From NCBI RefSeq assembly GCF_024734075.1, contig NZ_CP102850.1, positions 4,092,001 through 4,156,000 on the forward strand: DNA of 64,000 nucleotides, written 5' to 3'. The position numbers and the translations under genes are program-made. The notes beneath the pieces are model-generated. The model was not told where the DNA came from and searched no databases. It saw nothing but the letters and a program-made list of their open reading frames with translations. Every line of letters begins with the position of its first letter. Position 1 is the stretch's first letter. This document shows positions 37,442-48,485 of the stretch, piece by piece. This stretch comes from Gordonia mangrovi. Its GTDB lineage: Bacteria; Actinomycetota; Actinomycetes; Mycobacteriales; Mycobacteriaceae.

Positions 37442-39304
37442 ATGTGTGGAATCGTCGGATACGTCGGCCAGCGGGATGCGCTCGGCATCGTGGTCGAGGC
37501 GCTGCGGCGGATGGAGTATCGCGGATACGACTCGGCCGGAGTGGCCATCCTCGACGGCAAGGGCGGTACGGCGGTCGAGAAGAGGGCCGGTCGCCTGGAG
37601 AACCTGGACAAACAGATCGCCACTGTGGGGCCGCAGAATTTGGGTGGCACCACCGGGATGGGACACACCCGGTGGGCCACGCACGGCAAGCCCACAGATC
37701 GCAATGCGCACCCGCATGTGAGTACCGACGGGCGGCTCGCCGTGGTGCACAACGGCATCATCGAGAACTACGCCACCCTGCGCGACGAACTCGAGGCCGA
37801 CGGCATCGAATTCTCGTCCGAGACCGACACCGAGACCGCCGTCCATCTCGTCGAGAGCTTCTACGCCACCGGCCCCACCGCCGGTGACTTCGTGTCGAGC
37901 GCGTATGCCGCGCTGCGGCGCCTCGAAGGCGCGTTCACGCTGGTGTTCACGCATTCCGACCACCCGGACACCATCGTCGCCGCTCGCCGTTCCACCCCGC
38001 TGGTGGTCGGTGTGGGCGAGGGGGAGATGTTCGTCAGCTCCGATGTCACGGCGTTCATCGAACACACTCGGGACGCGGTCGAACTCGGCCAGGACGAGGT
38101 CGTGGTGATCACCGCCGAGGAGTACCGGATCACCGACTTCGACGGCGACCCGCGCGCCGGGAAGCCCTTCCACATCGACTGGGATCTCGCCGCTGCCGAG
38201 AAGAGCGGCTACGACTTCTTCATGCTCAAGGAGATCGCCGAGCAACCGGCCGCGCTGGCCGACACCCTGCTCGGCCACCTCGACGGTGGTCGTATCGTCC
38301 TCGACGAACAACGCCTCACCGACGATGACCTGCGCGACATCGACAAGGTCTTCGTCGTGGCCTGCGGCACCGCTTACCACGCGGGTCTGCTCGCGAAGTA
38401 CGCGATCGAGCACTGGACCCGTTTGCCGGTCGAGGTGGAGCTGGCCAGCGAATTCCGTTACCGCGACCCCGTGCTGGACCGCTCGACGCTGGTGGTGGCC
38501 ATCTCCCAGTCGGGCGAGACCGCCGACACACTCGAAGCCGTCCGCCACGCGAAGGATCAGAAGGCGCGGGTGTTGGCGATCTGCAACACCAACGGCGCCC
38601 AGATTCCCCGCGAGTCCGACGCAGTGCTCTACACCCACGCAGGGCCGGAGATCGGGGTGGCCTCCACCAAGTGCTTCCTGGCGCAGATCGTCGCCGCCTA
38701 TCTGGTGGGTCTCGCCCTGGCACAGGCGCGGGGCACCAAGTACGCCGACGAGGTCTCGCGGGAGTTCGCGGCGATGGAGGCGATGGCCGGGGCGGTGACC
38801 GAGGTCCTCGAGACGATGGAACCGGTCCAGCAGCTCGCGCGCTCGCTCGCCGACCACGACACGGTCCTGTTCATCGGTCGCCATGTCGGATACCCGGTGG
38901 CACTCGAAGGCGCCCTCAAGCTCAAGGAACTCGCCTACATGCACGCCGAGGGTTTCGCGGCGGGTGAGCTCAAGCACGGACCGATCGCGCTGATCGAGGA
39001 CGGGTTGCCGGTCATCATCGTGATGCCGTCGGCCGACGGCCGGGCGGTGCTGCATTCCAAGATGGTCAGCAACATCCGCGAGATCCAGGCGCGCGGTGCC
39101 CGCACCATCGTGATCGCCGAACGCGACGACACCGCCGCCATGGTGGTCGCCGACCACTTCATCCCGATCCCCAAGACACCGACACTGCTGCAGCCGCTGG
39201 TGTCCACGGTGCCGTTGCAGGTGTTCGCGGCCACTGTGGCGCAGGCCCGCGGCTACGACGTCGACAAACCCCGCAACCTGGCCAAGTCGGTCACCGTCGA
39301 ATAG
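37442..39304 (+). CDS. glmS: Glutamine-fructose-6-phosphate aminotransferase (isomerizing)
   Basis: GlmS makes glucosamine-6-phosphate from fructose-6-phosphate and glutamine, the first step toward UDP-GlcNAc. It has 620 residues. The N-terminal glutaminase begins MCGIVGYVG with Cys2 as nucleophile and includes GHTRWATHGKPTD. Two SIS domains follow, with VACGTAYHAG and SQSGETADTLEA in the first and ALEGALKLKELAYMHAEGF in the second. The C-terminal NLAKSVTVE is conserved. Together with glmM nearby it forms the amino-sugar module of this stretch. Confidence 0.98.
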   Translation: MCGIVGYVGQRDALGIVVEALRRMEYRGYDSAGVAILDGKGGTAVEKRAGRLENLDKQIATVGPQNLGGTTGMGHTRWATHGKPTDRNAHPHVSTDGRLAVVHNGIIENYATLRDELEADGIEFSSETDTETAVHLVESFYATGPTAGDFVSSAYAALRRLEGAFTLVFTHSDHPDTIVAARRSTPLVVGVGEGEMFVSSDVTAFIEHTRDAVELGQDEVVVITAEEYRITDFDGDPRAGKPFHIDWDLAAAEKSGYDFFMLKEIAEQPAALADTLLGHLDGGRIVLDEQRLTDDDLRDIDKVFVVACGTAYHAGLLAKYAIEHWTRLPVEVELASEFRYRDPVLDRSTLVVAISQSGETADTLEAVRHAKDQKARVLAICNTNGAQIPRESDAVLYTHAGPEIGVASTKCFLAQIVAAYLVGLALAQARGTKYADEVSREFAAMEAMAGAVTEVLETMEPVQQLARSLADHDTVLFIGRHVGYPVALEGALKLKELAYMHAEGFAAGELKHGPIALIEDGLPVIIVMPSADGRAVLHSKMVSNIREIQARGARTIVIAERDDTAAMVVADHFIPIPKTPTLLQPLVSTVPLQVFAATVAQARGYDVDKPRNLAKSVTVE

Positions 39305-39333
39305 TCCGGGCCCGCAGGAGGAGCACACCACCG

Positions 39334-40785
39334 ATGCCGATCCGCCACCTCACCGCCGACGCCGTCCGTGCCGCCGAGCACGCGGCCGGTGATCTGCTGG
39401 CCAACGGTACGTTGATGCGTCGCGCGTCGCGGGGTGTGGCGTCCGTGGTGATCGAGGAGTTGCGCCGCACCGGTGGCTGCTATGGACGTCGGGTCGGCAT
39501 CGTCGTGGGAGCCGGCGACAACGGCGGCGACGCGTTGTACGCGGGCGCGGTGCTCGCCCGACGCGGTGTCGCGTGTGTGGCACTGCTGCTGGCGCCGGAG
39601 AAGGCCCACGCCGGCGGGCTCGAGGGGTTCCGGCGTGCGGGCGGACACGTCGTCGGCGACCTGCCCGACGCACTCGATGTGGTGATCGACGGAGTCGTCG
39701 GCATCGGGGGTCGTGGGCCCTTGCGTCCGGCGGCGGCCGCGGTGTTCGGGGCGCTCACCCCGCCCGAGGACGGCGGCCCGATCATCGTCGCGGTCGATCT
39801 GCCGTCCGGCGTGGACGCCGACACCGGTGAGGTGCACGATCCGGCGGTCCGCGCCGACATCACCGTCACATTCGGTGTGCGCCGCAACGTTCATCTGCTG
39901 GCCGCGCCGCAGTGTGGCCGGGTTCGGCTCGTCGACATCGGTATCGACACGACGGGCGCCGCCGAGGCGGACACGTTGTGGACGCTCACCGATGCCGAGG
40001 TCGGCCGGATGTGGCCGGTTCCCGGGCCGGCCGATGACAAGTACAGCCAGGGGGTGGTCGGGGTGATCGCGGGATCGGCCCGGTATCCCGGGGCCGCGAT
40101 CCTCGCCTCCGGTGCCGCGGTGGCCGCGACCTCCGGGATGACCCGGTTCATCGGATCGGCCGCCGAGGAGGTCGTCTCGCACCACCCCGAGGTGGTCGCC
40201 GTCCACACCCATGCCGACGCCGGACGGGTGCAGGCCTGGGCGGTCGGCCCCGGTATGGGCACCGACGACGACGCGCTGGCCCTGCTACGCGACATCCTGG
40301 CCACCGATCTCCCGGTCCTCGTCGACGCCGACGGCCTCACCATGGTGGCCGCGCACCCGGACCTCGTGGCCGACCGCGCCGCGCCGACGCTGCTCACGCC
40401 GCACGCCGGCGAGTTCGCCCGGCTGGCCGGGTCCGAGGTCGGGCCCGACCGGCTCACGGCCGTCCGCGAACTGGCCCACCGCTGGCAGGTGACCGTACTG
40501 CTCAAGGGGCGGATCACGCTGATCGCCGATCCCACCGGCGCTGTCCTCGGCAATGACGCCGGGGCATCGTGGGCATCGACGGCCGGCGCCGGCGACGTGC
40601 TGTCCGGGATGGCCGGTTCGCTGCTCGCCGCTGGGCTCTCGCCACAACTCGCCGGTGCCGCCGCAGCCCGGGCACATGCACATGCCGCAGTGCTCGCCGC
40701 CCGTGGTGCGCCGATCGGTGCGAGCGATCTGCTGGCCGCGGTGCGACCGGCGATCCGGGAACTGCGTGGCGTCGACGCGTCGTGA
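39334..40785 (+). CDS. nnr: Bifunctional NAD(P)H-hydrate epimerase / dehydratase
   Basis: Nnr repairs damaged (hydrated) NADH and NADPH. It has 483 residues. The N-terminal YjeF epimerase domain (about 1-215) has GIVVGAGDNGGDALYAGAVLA-type glycine-rich sequence and DLPSGVDADTG. The C-terminal ADP-dependent dehydratase (about 225-475) has SQGVVGVIAGS, LVDADGLTMV, LTPHAGEFARL and the ATP-site GAGDVLSGMAGSLLA. AGGAGG lies about 12 nt before the ATG. Its position after glmS matches Rv3433c. Confidence 0.95.
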   Translation: MPIRHLTADAVRAAEHAAGDLLANGTLMRRASRGVASVVIEELRRTGGCYGRRVGIVVGAGDNGGDALYAGAVLARRGVACVALLLAPEKAHAGGLEGFRRAGGHVVGDLPDALDVVIDGVVGIGGRGPLRPAAAAVFGALTPPEDGGPIIVAVDLPSGVDADTGEVHDPAVRADITVTFGVRRNVHLLAAPQCGRVRLVDIGIDTTGAAEADTLWTLTDAEVGRMWPVPGPADDKYSQGVVGVIAGSARYPGAAILASGAAVAATSGMTRFIGSAAEEVVSHHPEVVAVHTHADAGRVQAWAVGPGMGTDDDALALLRDILATDLPVLVDADGLTMVAAHPDLVADRAAPTLLTPHAGEFARLAGSEVGPDRLTAVRELAHRWQVTVLLKGRITLIADPTGAVLGNDAGASWASTAGAGDVLSGMAGSLLAAGLSPQLAGAAAARAHAHAAVLAARGAPIGASDLLAAVRPAIRELRGVDAS

Positions 40786-40917
40786 CACACGTACGATCCC
40801 GCTTTCGCGCACCGCGCGGCAACGCGCCTCTCGCGCCACCGTCGGCCGTGATCGATGCCACCGAAACCGGCGAGGCGCAGGTGAAAGCACTCGCGCCGGT
40901 CTGGGAGAATGGTCGCG

Positions 40918-42051
40918 ATGACCATTGACGCCCTGACCGCCACCATCGATCTCGGTGCGATCGCCCACAACATCGACGTCCTACGCACTGCTGCGGGCGC
41001 CGATGTGCTGGCAGTGGTGAAGGCCGATGCCTACGGGCATGGGGCCGTCCCGGTCGCCCGGGCCGCGCTCGCGGCCGGCGCCGCCGAACTCGGGGTGGCG
41101 CACATCACCGAGGCACTCAGCCTCCGCCGCGCGGGGATCGATGCCCATCTCACCGCGTGGCTGCACGCACCTGACGCCGACTTCGAGGCCGCGATCGCGG
41201 CAGACATCGACATCGCGGTGTCCTCGACGCGCCAACTCGACTCCGTGGTGGCGGCCGCCGAACGCCGGTCGCAGCCGGCCACCGTGACGGTCAAGGTCGA
41301 CACCGGACTCAATCGCAGTGGGGTGGCCGCCGACGAATGGCCGGATTTCAGCGAGTCGCTCGCCAAGGCGCGTGCCGCAGGATCGGTGACGGTGCGGGCG
41401 ATCATGTGCCACCTGGCCCGCGGTGACGAGCCGGAGCATCCACTCAACTCCGAACAGGCGCAACGCCTCGACGACGCCACGGCCGATCTGCGTCGTCTGG
41501 GTGCCGGACCCGAGGTGACGCATATCGCGAACTCGCCTGCGGCACTGACCCGGCCGGACCTCGCCCGCGACCTGGTGCGTCCCGGCATCGCCCTCTACGG
41601 CCGTACCCCGGTCCCCGAACGTGGTGACTTCGGGCTGGTCCCGGCGATGACGCTGACCGCGCAGGTGGCGCTGATCAAGAAGCTCGCTGCCGGGCAGGGC
41701 GTTTCCTATGGTCACACCTTCGTGGCCGGCGGCGACACGATGATCGCGGTGCTGCCGGCGGGCTATGCGGACGGGGTCCCGCGTCTGCTGTCCGGTCGGT
41801 TCACGGTGGCGATCAACGGCCGACTCTTCCCCGGGATCGGACGGATCTGCATGGATCAGTTGGTGATCGACCTCGGCCCGGACGGCGGTGGGGTCCGGGA
41901 GGGAGACCGGGCCGAGCTGTTCGGTACCGGACGTGCCGGTGGGCCGACCGCCCGCGACTGGGCCGACGCGATCGGCACCATCGACTACGAGATCGTCAGT
42001 GGCATCGGGTCACGCGCAGCGCGCCGCTATGTGGGTGATGTCGATGGGTAG
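40918..42051 (+). CDS. alr: Alanine racemase
   Basis: Alr makes D-alanine for peptidoglycan, using PLP. It has 377 residues. The PLP lysine is in AVVKADAYGHGAVPVA (about residue 36) and the catalytic tyrosine in GVSYGHTFVAGG (about residue 263). The RPGIALYG segment is also present. Start ATG 40918 is preferred over in-frame ATG 40909, because GGGAG lies 10 nt upstream of it. The 132 bp before it hold no other feature I can name. The gene begins the alr-hydrolase-tsaE-tsaB-rimI-tsaD chain. Confidence 0.96.
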   Translation: MTIDALTATIDLGAIAHNIDVLRTAAGADVLAVVKADAYGHGAVPVARAALAAGAAELGVAHITEALSLRRAGIDAHLTAWLHAPDADFEAAIAADIDIAVSSTRQLDSVVAAAERRSQPATVTVKVDTGLNRSGVAADEWPDFSESLAKARAAGSVTVRAIMCHLARGDEPEHPLNSEQAQRLDDATADLRRLGAGPEVTHIANSPAALTRPDLARDLVRPGIALYGRTPVPERGDFGLVPAMTLTAQVALIKKLAAGQGVSYGHTFVAGGDTMIAVLPAGYADGVPRLLSGRFTVAINGRLFPGIGRICMDQLVIDLGPDGGGVREGDRAELFGTGRAGGPTARDWADAIGTIDYEIVSGIGSRAARRYVGDVDG

Positions 42052-43174
42052 ATCCGAGCGGTTCGGATGGCTCGCCGGGGTCACCGGCGTCGGTGCGATC
42101 GGTGCGGTCGCAGCCAGTGGGGTGGCCCGCAACGCGGCGCGCCGGCGTTCGACCGGCCGGGTGGATCCGTTCGCCGGCGTGGATTTCACCACGATCTACG
42201 ACGATGACGCGACAACGGTGACCGCCGACGACGGGGTGTCCCTGGCGGTGCGGACGGTGGTCACCGGCCCGGGTGGCCGTGACCCGTCGGTCGAACCCGA
42301 CCTCACCGTCGTGTTCGTGCACGGCTTCAGCCTGCGCATGGCGAGTTGGCATTTCCAGCGTTACGCACTCGAGGCGTGGTGGTCACAGCGGACGGTCCGG
42401 ATGGTGTTCTTCGATCATCGGGGCCACGGGCGCAGCGATCCGGCGCCGTCGGACACCTGCACCATCTCCCAGCTCGCCGACGACACCGCCGCGGTGATCC
42501 GATCGGTGGCACCGGACGGACCCCTTGTGCTGGTGGGACATTCGATGGGCGGTATGTCGCTGATGGGACTGGCGCGCCGCGACCCGGCACTGTTCGGGCC
42601 GCAGGGCCGGGTGACCGGGGTGGCGCTGGTCGCGACCGCGGCGCGCGGGATCGCCGAGGCAGGACTCGGGGAGGGCCTGCACAATCCGCTCGTCGACGCC
42701 TTCCGGTTGTCGGTGCGTCACGTCCCCGCGCTGGTCCGGGCGGGGCGGGGTATCACCCGGCAGGCGCTCGAGCCGGTGCTGGTGGCCGCGAGCTTCGGCA
42801 CGGACTTCTACAGTCCCAACGCCGGACGTGCGGTGGAGAAGATGATCCAGAACACCCCGATCGAGACGCTCGTGGACTTCTTGCACACCCTGGAGGACCA
42901 CGACGAGACCACGGCGTTGCCGATCCTGGCGCAGGTTCCCTCGGTGGTGGTGTGCGGCAACCAGGATCGTCTCACCCCGCTGCCACGTTCGGTGCGTATG
43001 TACTCCGAGCTGGGTGCCGATTCCCGGCTCGTCGTCGTGGACGGGGCCGGACACATGGTGCCCATGGAGCGGCCGGAGGAGGTCACCGAGGCGATCGCCG
43101 ATCTGGTGGATCGTGCCCGGGTCGCGGCCGGTCAACCGCATCGCCGGTGGTGGCGGAAGTTGGTGGCGCGATGA
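42038..43174 (+). CDS. Alpha/beta-fold hydrolase, membrane-proximal
   Basis: This protein has 378 residues and overlaps the alr end by 14 bp. An N-terminal hydrophobic segment (about 7-25, GWLAGVTGVGAIGAVAASGV) may anchor it. The hydrolase core has VVFVHGFSLRMASW (oxyanion), FFDHRGHGRSD, the nucleophile elbow LVGHSMGGMS with Ser present, a late Asp in CGNQDRLTPLP and His in DGAGHMVPMERPEE. All catalytic residues are intact. Substrate is unknown; lipase/esterase or epoxide-hydrolase types are possible. The gene sits inside a cell-wall and tRNA-modification operon. Confidence 0.87.
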   Translation: MSMGRSERFGWLAGVTGVGAIGAVAASGVARNAARRRSTGRVDPFAGVDFTTIYDDDATTVTADDGVSLAVRTVVTGPGGRDPSVEPDLTVVFVHGFSLRMASWHFQRYALEAWWSQRTVRMVFFDHRGHGRSDPAPSDTCTISQLADDTAAVIRSVAPDGPLVLVGHSMGGMSLMGLARRDPALFGPQGRVTGVALVATAARGIAEAGLGEGLHNPLVDAFRLSVRHVPALVRAGRGITRQALEPVLVAASFGTDFYSPNAGRAVEKMIQNTPIETLVDFLHTLEDHDETTALPILAQVPSVVVCGNQDRLTPLPRSVRMYSELGADSRLVVVDGAGHMVPMERPEEVTEAIADLVDRARVAAGQPHRRWWRKLVAR

Positions 43175-43632
43175 GCGAATCGACCCGACCGGCCACCGCC
43201 GGCTCGCGGACACTCCCCGAGGTCGACGACACCGAGGCGCTCGGTCGCGAACTCGCGGCGCAATTGCAGGCCGGCGATCTGGTGATCCTGGACGGTCCGC
43301 TGGGGGCCGGCAAGACGGCGATGACCCGGGGCATCGCCGACGGGCTCGGGGTGACCGGGCGGGTGTCGTCGCCGACATTCATCATCGCCCGCGAACACCG
43401 GTCCGCATTGCCGGGGCGGCCGGGGATGATCCACGTCGACGCCTACCGGCTCGGCGGTCTGGACGAACTCGACGCCCTCGACCTCGACACCGATCTGGCG
43501 GATTCGGTGGTGGTGGTCGAATGGGGCGAGGGGGTGGCCGAACATCTGGCGGAGCGTCATCTCCGGGTGCGTCTGCGCCGCGAACCGGAGTCCGAGCTGC
43601 GCAGCGCCGCATGGGAATGGGTGGAGCTCTGA
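43171..43632 (+). CDS. tsaE: tRNA threonylcarbamoyladenosine biosynthesis ATPase TsaE
   Basis: TsaE supports the TsaB-TsaD complex that installs t6A at position 37 of ANN-decoding tRNAs. It has 153 residues. The P-loop is LDGPLGAGKTAMTRGIA (about 34-50). SSPTFIIAREHR, HVDAYRLGGLDELDALDLD and VVVEWGEG are family signatures. ATG overlaps the hydrolase stop by 4 bp, and its own stop overlaps tsaB (TGATG). Confidence 0.96.
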   Translation: MSESTRPATAGSRTLPEVDDTEALGRELAAQLQAGDLVILDGPLGAGKTAMTRGIADGLGVTGRVSSPTFIIAREHRSALPGRPGMIHVDAYRLGGLDELDALDLDTDLADSVVVVEWGEGVAEHLAERHLRVRLRREPESELRSAAWEWVEL

Positions 43633-44336
43633 TGGATGTTCTCGCGATCGACACCTCGACCGACGCGGTCGTCGCCGGCGTCGCGGCGGTGCATGCCGCC
43701 GATGGTGTCCCGGAGGTTCTCGCCGAACAGCGGGTGACCGACGGTCGGCGCCATGCCGAGGTTCTCACCAGCCTCATCGAGGAGGGCCTGCAGGCGGCCG
43801 CCGTGACGCGCGGCGACCTCGATGCGGTGGTGGTCGGTTGCGGTCCGGGCCCGTTCACGGGGCTGCGGGTCGGGATGGCCACCGCGGCGGCGTTCGGTGA
43901 TGCGCTGGGTCTCCCGGTGTACGGGGTGTGTTCGCTGGATGCGATCGCGGCCCAGGAGCGTTCGGTTGCCGTTGCCGCGTCGTCGCTGTTGGTGGTCACC
44001 GACGCCCGACGACGTGAGATCTACTGGGCCACATACGACAAAGGGGCACGCACCGCGGGGCCGGCGGTGGGCGCACCCGGCGACGTGGTCGCCGACCTCA
44101 CCGACGTGCCGATCGACGTGGTGGTCGGTTCGCCCGCACATACCGACCTCTTCGACCGACCGGTGGGCACCGCGTCCGTGCCGACCGTCGCCGGCCTGGT
44201 GACGGCCGCGCACGCCGATCTTCGTGACGGCGCGCCGTCGGCAGCGCTGGTGCCCCTCTACCTGCGTCGTCCGGACGCGGTGGAACCCAAGCGCCGCCGC
44301 CCCGCCGGTCCACAGCATCAGGAGGTGGCCCGGTGA
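43632..44336 (+). CDS. tsaB: tRNA threonylcarbamoyladenosine biosynthesis protein TsaB
   Basis: TsaB has 234 residues with an ASKHA-type N-terminus (VLAIDTSTDAVVAG). The signatures RRHAEVLTSLIEE and GCGPGPFTGLRVGMATA are present. It is the scaffold partner of TsaD, lacking its catalytic metal site. The last third is divergent, as usual in actinobacteria. It is coupled to tsaE and rimI by overlapping codons. Confidence 0.95.
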   Translation: MDVLAIDTSTDAVVAGVAAVHAADGVPEVLAEQRVTDGRRHAEVLTSLIEEGLQAAAVTRGDLDAVVVGCGPGPFTGLRVGMATAAAFGDALGLPVYGVCSLDAIAAQERSVAVAASSLLVVTDARRREIYWATYDKGARTAGPAVGAPGDVVADLTDVPIDVVVGSPAHTDLFDRPVGTASVPTVAGLVTAAHADLRDGAPSAALVPLYLRRPDAVEPKRRRPAGPQHQEVAR

Positions 44337-44833
44337 CGACCTCGGAACTGATCGTCGACGCCCTCGAGCACTCGGACATCCCGCGGTGCGCGGCGTTGGA
44401 GATAGTGATGTTCGCCGACGACTCCCCCTGGCCGGTCACGGCTTTCCGCGCCGAGTTGAACGCCCCGTACAACACCTACGTCGCCGCACGTGAACAACCG
44501 GGTGGACCGGTCGTGGGCTATGCGGGCATCTCCACGCTCGGATCGACCGGCGACCTCGAATGTGAGATCCACACCATCGCGGTCGCGCCGACCCATCGCG
44601 GCCGCGGATACGGTCGTGCGCTGCTCGCGGCATTGCTCGCCGTGGCCGACGACTGCGGTGCCCCGGTGTACCTGGAGGTGCGTACCGACAACGACACCGC
44701 GATCGCGCTCTACGAACGCAACGGGTTCGTCCGCTCGGGGGTTCGCCGAAACTACTACCAGCCGTCCGGCGCCGACGCGTACACCATGATCCGACCGGCG
44801 ACCACGCCGCAGCAGCCGGGGGAGACGCCATGA
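44333..44833 (+). CDS. rimI: Ribosomal-protein-alanine N-acetyltransferase
   Basis: RimI is a GNAT acetyltransferase of 166 residues. The acetyl-CoA binding segment is [20 protein letters not shown] (about 83-102). The segment [20 protein letters not shown] and the catalytic Tyr in [15 protein letters not shown] are standard. It sits between tsaB and tsaD with 4-bp overlaps at both ends (GTGA and ATGA), the usual actinobacterial arrangement. Confidence 0.94.
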   Translation: MTTSELIVDALEHSDIPRCAALEIVMFADDSPWPVTAFRAELNAPYNTYVAAREQPGGPVVGYAGISTLGSTGDLECEIHTIAVAPTHRGRGYGRALLAALLAVADDCGAPVYLEVRTDNDTAIALYERNGFVRSGVRRNYYQPSGADAYTMIRPATTPQQPGETP

Positions 44834-45882
44834 TCGTGATGGGTATCGAGAGCTCCTGCGACGAGACCGGTGTCGGCATCGTCCGGTGGGAACCGGACAA
44901 CATCGGTGACGGCGGGCGCTCAACCGCGACCCTGCTGGCCGACGAGGTGGCCTCCAGTGTCGACGAACACGCACGGTTCGGCGGCGTGGTCCCCGAGATC
45001 GCGTCGCGGGCCCACCTGGAGGCGATCGTCCCGACGATGCAACGGGCCCGCGCAGCCGCCGACATCGACCGGCCGGACGCGATTGCGGTGACCATCGGCC
45101 CGGGGCTGGCCGGGGCACTGCTGGTCGGGGTGGCCGCGGCCAAGGCGTATGCGCTCGCCTGGGACGTTCCGTTGTTCGCGATGAATCATCTCGGCGGGCA
45201 CGTCGCGGTGGACACCCTCGAACACGGGCCGATGCCCGAATGTGTGGCGCTGCTGGTCTCGGGTGGGCACACCCACCTGCTGCACGTCACCGACCTCGCC
45301 CGCCCCATCACCGAACTGGGCACCACGGTCGACGACGCGGCCGGTGAGGCCTTCGACAAGGTCGCCCGACTACTCGATCTGGGATTTCCCGGCGGACCCG
45401 CACTCGACCGGGCGGCCGCCGAGGGAGATGCGCAGGCCATCGCGTTTCCGCGCGGGATGACCGGACCGCGCGACGCGCGTCATGACTTCTCGTTCAGCGG
45501 GCTGAAGACCGCCGTCGCCCGCCATGTGGAGAAGTGCGAGCGGCAGGGGGTCGCGGTGTCGATCCCGGACGTCGCCGCATCGTTTCAGGAGGCGGTCGCC
45601 GACGTGTTGACGATGAAGGCGGTCCGGGCGTGCACCGATCTCGACGTCGACACCCTCGTCCTCGGCGGTGGCGCCACCGCGAACTCCCGCATCCGGTCGA
45701 TGGCCCAGGAGCGCTGTGCGGCCGCCGGGATCACGCTGCGCGTGCCCCGGCCGCGCCTGTGTACCGACAACGGCGTCATGATCGCCACCCTCGGTGCACA
45801 CGTGATCGGTGGTGGGGCCGAGCCCTCACCGCTGACCGTGGCCACCGACCCCGGGATGTCGGTGCAGGTCAGTCAGCTCTGA
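44830..45882 (+). CDS. tsaD: tRNA N6-adenosine threonylcarbamoyltransferase TsaD
   Basis: TsaD is the catalytic subunit for t6A. It has 350 residues. It begins [15 protein letters not shown] and has the metal-binding histidines in [12 protein letters not shown] and [14 protein letters not shown]. Nucleotide-binding segments are [20 protein letters not shown] and [12 protein letters not shown], with the C-terminal metal Asp in [12 protein letters not shown]. It ends the operon; the groES control region follows. Confidence 0.97.
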   Translation: MIVMGIESSCDETGVGIVRWEPDNIGDGGRSTATLLADEVASSVDEHARFGGVVPEIASRAHLEAIVPTMQRARAAADIDRPDAIAVTIGPGLAGALLVGVAAAKAYALAWDVPLFAMNHLGGHVAVDTLEHGPMPECVALLVSGGHTHLLHVTDLARPITELGTTVDDAAGEAFDKVARLLDLGFPGGPALDRAAAEGDAQAIAFPRGMTGPRDARHDFSFSGLKTAVARHVEKCERQGVAVSIPDVAASFQEAVADVLTMKAVRACTDLDVDTLVLGGGATANSRIRSMAQERCAAAGITLRVPRPRLCTDNGVMIATLGAHVIGGGAEPSPLTVATDPGMSVQVSQL

Positions 45883-45914
45883 GCGATCAGATCCGACTTT
45901 CGCAGCCTCCGCCC

Positions 45915-45956
45915 TTGAGTGCTGGCACTCTCGTGTATAGAGTGCTAGTGGCACTG
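45915..45956 (+). promoter_or_regulatory. CIRCE (HrcA) operator over the groES promoter
   Basis: CTGGCACTC (45922-45930) and GAGTGCTAG (45940-45948) with 9 bp between match the CIRCE consensus. Extra half-sites GAGTGC (45917-45922) and GCACTG (45951-45956) flank it. TTGAGT (45915-45920) and TAGAGT (45938-45943), 17 bp apart, form a promoter that HrcA binding would cover. Confidence 0.88.
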
Positions 45957-46063
45957 TGATGAAGCCTCGTACACCCGCGACGGCGGGGTTTCGGCCCAGG
46001 GCCATGAACGTGCAATTCGATTCATCGTTCAACAACTCAGTACGAAAGTTGAGGAACCACATC

Positions 46064-46363
46064 GTGGCGAGCGTGAACATCAAGCCGCTTGAGGACAAGA
46101 TCCTGGTGCAGGCCGTGGAGGCAGAGACGACCACCGCGTCCGGTCTGGTCATCCCGGACACCGCCAAGGAGAAGCCGCAGGAAGGCACCGTCATCGCCGT
46201 GGGCGAGGGCCGGGTCACCGAGCAGGGTAACCGCGTCCCCGTCGACGTCAAGGAAGGCGACACCGTCATCTACAGCAAGTACGGGGGCACCGAGATCAAG
46301 TACGCCGGCGAGGAGTACCTGATCCTCTCGGCGCGCGACGTGCTGGCCGTCATCGGCAAGTAA
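46064..46363 (+). CDS. groES: 10-kDa co-chaperonin GroES
   Basis: GroES has 99 residues and caps the chaperonin ring. It begins with GTG 46064 ([18 protein letters not shown]) after GAGGAA at 8-nt spacing. The mobile-loop segment [20 protein letters not shown] is present. An upstream in-frame ATG at 46003 would add 20 unconserved residues. It is under CIRCE control and precedes groEL1 by 101 bp. Confidence 0.97.
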   Translation: MASVNIKPLEDKILVQAVEAETTTASGLVIPDTAKEKPQEGTVIAVGEGRVTEQGNRVPVDVKEGDTVIYSKYGGTEIKYAGEEYLILSARDVLAVIGK

Positions 46364-46390
46364 GACCCACGAGCATTCCCCGTGAGTCTC

Positions 46391-46423
46391 CCGCCCCGGT
46401 GCCCTCGTCGGGCGCCGGGGCGG
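46391..46423 (+). terminator. GC-rich stem-loop between groES and groEL1
   Basis: CCGCCCCGGTGCCC (46391-46404) pairs with GGGCGCCGGGGCGG (46410-46423) over 14 bp with one G-U and a 5-nt loop, without a U-run. A weaker hairpin precedes it at 46365-46388. It could attenuate read-through or act as an mRNA processing site. Confidence 0.6.
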
Positions 46424-46449
46424 AGCCATTTCTCCCGCGATATCGGTAA

Positions 46450-48081
<1,632 letters not shown>

Positions 48082-48121
48082 TGCGGTGAGACCGGCGGTG
48101 TCGCCGGGCCCTGAATGCACT

Positions 48122-48157
48122 GATGGGGGCATCGATCAGCAGATCGATGCCCCCATC
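48122..48157. terminator. Bidirectional terminator between groEL1 and whiB3
   Basis: GATGGGGGCATCGATC (48122-48137) pairs perfectly with GATCGATGCCCCCATC (48142-48157), a 16-bp stem with a 4-nt loop, between convergent genes. Confidence 0.85.
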
Positions 48158-48188
48158 GGCGTTGGACCAGGAAAACCGAGGAGCGTGG

Positions 48189-48485
48189 TCAGCTCGCGAT
48201 GCGGCGGCCGACGCCCCGCTTCATCAGCATGCTGCGCTCGGACTCCGAGAGGCCGCCCCAGATGCCATAGGGTTCGGCCACCGCGAGTGCGTGTTCGCGG
48301 CACTGCGCGATCACCGGGCACTGGTGGCACATCTCCTTCGCGCGGCGCTCACGCTGAGCGCGGGCGCGCCCGCGCTCGCCGTCCGGGTGGAAGAACATCG
48401 ATGAGTCCACACCGCGGCACAGGCCCTGCATTTGCCAGTCCCAGATATCGGCATTCGGACCAGGGAGGTGATTCGGCTGAGGCAT
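48189..48485 (-). CDS. whiB3: WhiB3-type redox-sensing transcriptional regulator
   Basis: This protein has 98 residues. The four cluster cysteines lie in QGLCRGVD and in EMCHQCPVIAQCREHA, followed by the GIWGG turn and a basic C-terminus. The N-terminus MPQPNHLPGPNADIWDWQ closely matches mycobacterial WhiB3, and so does the location beside groEL1. WhiB3 holds a 4Fe-4S cluster, binds the principal sigma factor and tunes lipid and redox metabolism. AAGGAG lies 8 nt before the ATG, and a perfect palindrome CGAGTG-G-CACTCG (48505-48517) lies in the leader. Confidence 0.95.
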   Translation of the reverse strand: MPQPNHLPGPNADIWDWQMQGLCRGVDSSMFFHPDGERGRARAQRERRAKEMCHQCPVIAQCREHALAVAEPYGIWGGLSESERSMLMKRGVGRRIAS

